Source: Methylobacterium sp. 17Sr1-1
GTDB lineage: Bacteria > Pseudomonadota > Alphaproteobacteria > Rhizobiales > Beijerinckiaceae
Reading direction: 5' to 3'
Assembly (NCBI RefSeq): GCF_003173775.1
Contig: NZ_CP029552.1
Location: 2,828,001-2,892,000, forward strand
Length of the DNA stretch: 64,000 nucleotides
The translations under genes were made by a program, and so were the position numbers. Within the stretch, counting starts at the first letter, position 1. Each line of letters opens with the position of its first letter. The notes under the pieces were generated by a model. It was not told where the DNA came from. It searched no databases and was given only the letters and a program-made list of their open reading frames with translations. Positions 61,028 through 64,000 of this stretch are shown piece by piece.

Positions 61028-64000
61028 TCACGGCGCCACCGCCCGATCCGGCGCCTCCACCACCGCCTCGCCGCCCACCCCCGGGCTCATCAGCCCGCGC
61101 AGGGTCGCCGCGAGGTCGGCCATGCCGAGGCCCGCCTTCGGCAGGATGCGGTCGGCCCGGCCGGCGAGGCGGCGGCGATCTTCCGCTGTGACGTCCTTGG
61201 CGGTCAGCACGACGACCGGGATGTCGCGCCAGTCCGGCCGGTCGCGCAAGGAGCGCAGGAAGCCGAAGCCGTCGAGTTCCGGCATCATCAGGTCGAGGAG
61301 GATCAGGCCGGGCTTGCGCACGCCGACCGCCTCCAGGCCGGCGAGCCCGTTCTCGGCACTCGCCACCCGCCAGCCCTCGCGGGTCAGCATGGTGGTCATG
61401 CGTTCGCGCACGTCCGGGTCGTCGTCGACCACCAGGACCGGGCCCTCGTGGATGGCGGGCCGGAAGCGCTCCATCGCCTCCTTCAGCGCGCCCCACTCGA
61501 CCGGCTTGTGCAGGTAGTCGGTGGCGCCGAGGGAGAAGGCGAGGTTCTGCTCGTCGAGCACCGTGACCATGATCACCGGCGTCGCGCCGAAATCCGGGTC
61601 GGCGCGCAGGGCCCGCAGCACCGCCCAGCCGTCCATGCGCGGCATCGTCACGTCGAGGAGGACGACGCGGGGGCGCAGAGCGCGCGCCGCCTCCAGGCCG
61701 GCGCGGCCGTCCGGGGCGGTCGCGACCGTGAACCCGTCCCGGCGCAGGAAGCGGGCGAGGAGGTCGCGGGTCGCCGGATCGTCGTCGACGACGAGAACGA
61801 GGTTCGAGCCGGAATCGGGCCGGGCCGCGACGGCGGCCGGCGCCTCGGGCATGCCCTGGCCGGAGGGCTCGGCCGGATCGCGCTCCTCGTAGAGCGCCGG
61901 CAGCTCCAGGGTGAAGGTGGTGCCCTCGCCGAGCCGGCTCGCCACGGTGATCTCGCCGCCGAGCATGTGCGCGAAGGCCCGGGTGATGGCGAGGCCGAGC
62001 CCGGTGCCGCCGAAGCGGCGGGTGGTCGATGCGTCGGCCTGGGTGAAGCGCTGGAACAGCCGCGCCTGCTGCTCCTCGCTCATGCCGATGCCGGTGTCGG
62101 CGACGGTGAAGACCAGCCGGTCGCCGCCCTCCCGATGCTCGCGCGCGGCCGTGAGGGTGATGGTGCCGCCCTCCGTGAACTTCGCGGCGTTGCTCAACAG
62201 GTTGATCAGGCACTGCCGCAGCTTCGTCGCGTCGGTATGCGCCCGCCCGAGATGATCGCCGAGGGTCAGGGTCAGGGTGTTGCCCTTCTTCTCCACCAGG
62301 GCGTCGACGGTGGTGGCGACCTCGCGGACGGTCTCGGCGACGTCGAGCTCCTCGGCATAGACCTCCATCCGCTCGGCCTCGATCTTCGAGAGGTCGAGCA
62401 CGTCGTTGATCAGGCCGAGGAGGTGGCGGGCATTCGCCTCGATCTTGCGCATGTCGGCGAGCAGGCTCTCCTCGCCGAGATCCTCCATCTCCTCCTGGAG
62501 CATCTCCGCGTAGCCGATCACCGCCGAGAGCGGCGTGCGCAATTCGTGGCTCATGTTGGCGAGGAACTGGCTCTTGGCGCGGTTGGCTTCCTCGGCCGCC
62601 TCCTTGGCGGCCTCGAGGGCCAGCTCGGCCTCCTTGCGGGCGGTGACGTCCGCATGCGCCCCGACCCATTCGCGCACGCGCCCGTCCTCCTCCAGGATCG
62701 GGACGGCGCGGCCCTCCATGTGGCGCCACTCCCCGTCGTGGCGGCGCAGCCGGTGCTCGATGGCGTAGAGCGTGCGCGAGGCGACCGCCCGCTCCCAGGC
62801 GTCCCGCGTCGCCTCCCGGTCGTCGGGATGGACCGCCTCAAGGAAACCCTGGCCGGCGGCCTCGGCCGGCGCCTGGCCGGTGAAGCGGGTCCATTCCGAG
62901 GTCGCCTGCCGGAAGACGCCGTCCGGCGTGGTGGTCCAGACGATGGCCGAGGTCGCCTCGGTGAGGGAGCGGAACCGCTCCTCGCTGTCGACGAGGCGGC
63001 GCTCGGCGATCTTTCCCAAGGTCACGTCGGCCATGACGATGCCGACGCCGTCGGCCCGCTCGGCCTCCGGGCCGCGGCCGCGGCGGCGCAAGGGGAAGAA
63101 GCTCGCCTCGAAGTGGCGGGTCCCGCCCGGCGCGCTCGGGGCCGGCACCGCGACCGCGACGTTGGCGGTGACGAGACCGCTGTCGCGCGCCGCCGCGAGC
63201 TTCGGCCCGAGCGCGTCGCGCAGGGACGGCAGCAGCGCCCAGATCGGTGCGCCGAGATCGGCGCCGAAGCCGCGCTCGCTCATGTTGCCGAGCGCCCGGT
63301 TCATGTGCCGGAGATTGAGGTCGCGGTCGAGGAAGCCGAGGCCGACGGGGGCGTTCTCCAGAACGCTCTCCAGGAGGTCGGCCATGCGCTGGCTCTCGCG
63401 GCGGCGCACCAGGGCGAGGCGCGCCAGCAGCCCGACCGCCGCCAGCGCGGCGGCGAGCGTGACGAGGGGCAGGAGCGGGGTGCGGAAGGCATCGGCCGCG
63501 GCGAGGCGGCGCAGGTCGGCCGCGGCCCGGTCCTGGACCTCCCGCGTCACGTCGCGCACCGCGTCCATGGTGCGCTTGCCTTCCCCGGTCTGGATCAGCG
63601 CCAGGGCGGCCTCCTGGCCGCCGGCCCGGCGCGCGGCGACGACCCGGGCGGCGTAATCCGTCTCGGCCGCGATCACGCCCCGGCGCCGCTCGCGCAATCC
63701 CCGGTCGGGGGTGACGCCGTCGAGGGCGGCGAGCTCGCCGTCGATCCGGGCCACCGCCGCCGTATAGGGATCGAGGTAATCCTCGCGGCCGGTCAGGACG
63801 AAGCCCCGCTGACCGGTCTCGAGGTCCTTCAGGCTCGAGAGCACGCGCTCGCTCAGCGCCATGACGCGCCCGAGCCGGTCGGCCTCGGCCCGGCTGCGCG
63901 CCCCCTCGACGGTGTTCCAGCCGCCCGCCGCCACCGCGACGACGAGGAGGAGGAAGGCCAGCGGCGACCCCGGCAGACGCCGGCCGGGGGCGAGGAAGCG
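61028..64000 (-). CDS. Hybrid sensor histidine kinase with CHASE3, PAS and two receiver domains (5' end cut by window)
   Basis: At least 990 codons; the start lies beyond the window edge. From the N-terminal side: a membrane segment (LAFLLLVVAVAAGGW), a CHASE3-like periplasmic region (RVLSSLKDLETGQRGFVLTGREDYLDPY), a second membrane segment (PLLPLVTLAAALAAVGLLARLAL) and two PAS domains (ENAPVGLGFLDRD; WTTTPDGVFRQATSEWTRFTG plus a PAC end). Then come HisKA (SHELRTPLSAVIGYAEM, with the phospho-His) and HATPase (NLLSNAAKF, DTGIGMS, GGTGLGLAI). Two receivers follow (VVDDDPATRDLL with Asp in LLDVTMP; VVDDDPDVRERM with Asp in LLDLMMP). No output DNA-binding domain, so it probably signals through an unlinked partner. 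Confidence 0.95.
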   Translation of the reverse strand, partial: RFLAPGRRLPGSPLAFLLLVVAVAAGGWNTVEGARSRAEADRLGRVMALSERVLSSLKDLETGQRGFVLTGREDYLDPYTAAVARIDGELAALDGVTPDRGLRERRRGVIAAETDYAARVVAARRAGGQEAALALIQTGEGKRTMDAVRDVTREVQDRAAADLRRLAAADAFRTPLLPLVTLAAALAAVGLLARLALVRRRESQRMADLLESVLENAPVGLGFLDRDLNLRHMNRALGNMSERGFGADLGAPIWALLPSLRDALGPKLAAARDSGLVTANVAVAVPAPSAPGGTRHFEASFFPLRRRGRGPEAERADGVGIVMADVTLGKIAERRLVDSEERFRSLTEATSAIVWTTTPDGVFRQATSEWTRFTGQAPAEAAGQGFLEAVHPDDREATRDAWERAVASRTLYAIEHRLRRHDGEWRHMEGRAVPILEEDGRVREWVGAHADVTARKEAELALEAAKEAAEEANRAKSQFLANMSHELRTPLSAVIGYAEMLQEEMEDLGEESLLADMRKIEANARHLLGLINDVLDLSKIEAERMEVYAEELDVAETVREVATTVDALVEKKGNTLTLTLGDHLGRAHTDATKLRQCLINLLSNAAKFTEGGTITLTAAREHREGGDRLVFTVADTGIGMSEEQQARLFQRFTQADASTTRRFGGTGLGLAITRAFAHMLGGEITVASRLGEGTTFTLELPALYEERDPAEPSGQGMPEAPAAVAARPDSGSNLVLVVDDDPATRDLLARFLRRDGFTVATAPDGRAGLEAARALRPRVVLLDVTMPRMDGWAVLRALRADPDFGATPVIMVTVLDEQNLAFSLGATDYLHKPVEWGALKEAMERFRPAIHEGPVLVVDDDPDVRERMTTMLTREGWRVASAENGLAGLEAVGVRKPGLILLDLMMPELDGFGFLRSLRDRPDWRDIPVVVLTAKDVTAEDRRRLAGRADRILPKAGLGMADLAATLRGLMSPGVGGEAVVEAPDRAVAP

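Overview
The window is a roughly 70% G+C chromosomal segment of an alphaproteobacterium. A Methylobacterium-type member of the Hyphomicrobiales fits best: it has a MucR/Ros-type regulator, fused urease gamma-beta subunits, DUF29 proteins, a PaoABC aldehyde oxidoreductase, and many palindromic intergenic repeats. The genus is an inference; there is no rRNA here. No phage, plasmid, transposase or CRISPR array was found, so this looks like ordinary chromosome with accessory metabolic islands.

Layout. 1-5 kb: infC (IF-3, truncated by the window edge, with the rare AUU start), a GT4 glycosyltransferase, an alpha/beta hydrolase, and a MucR-like regulator convergent with a lower-G+C AraC regulator. 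5-7.3 kb: a cupin and a DAO-type FAD oxidoreductase. 7.4-13.5 kb: a urease operon in the order ureD, ureAB (fused), a MESH1-type HD hydrolase, ureC, two DUF29 genes, ureE, ureF. Most junctions overlap by 1-8 nt. ureG is not here. 13.7-17.7 kb: paoABC. 18-23.4 kb: a small membrane protein, GNAT, opgG, an ornithine/lysine decarboxylase with a long 5' leader and a terminator, and another GNAT. 23.5-32.2 kb: a phenylacetate segment (TetR regulator, paaK, paaI, paaG) with a near-consensus promoter and palindromic operator, divergent from a LIV-type ABC transporter whose livM and livG are fused. 32.4-34 kb: a CAU-anticodon tRNA, a small exported protein and an Lrp/AsnC regulator.

34-56.7 kb is devoted to uptake and breakdown of amino compounds. 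It holds two complete peptide/opine-type ABC systems (34.1-39.3 kb minus, 48.2-53.3 kb plus), each with a fused double ATPase. Between and beside them lie a cupin, a tandem GNAT pair, a PuuB-like oxidase coupled to an aldehyde dehydrogenase, an isochorismatase-fold hydrolase, LysR, an amidase and an MlrC/M81 metallopeptidase. 56.7-64 kb: a very small ORF, a patatin-like lipase, a histidine phosphatase coupled to a phosphoribosyltransferase-kinase-like fusion protein, and a large hybrid sensor kinase cut by the window end.

The points most worth a second look are the alarmone-hydrolase-like gene wired by overlapping codons between the urease structural genes, the uncharacterised PRTase-kinase/histidine-phosphatase pair, and the set of long palindromic repeats that sit at operon ends.
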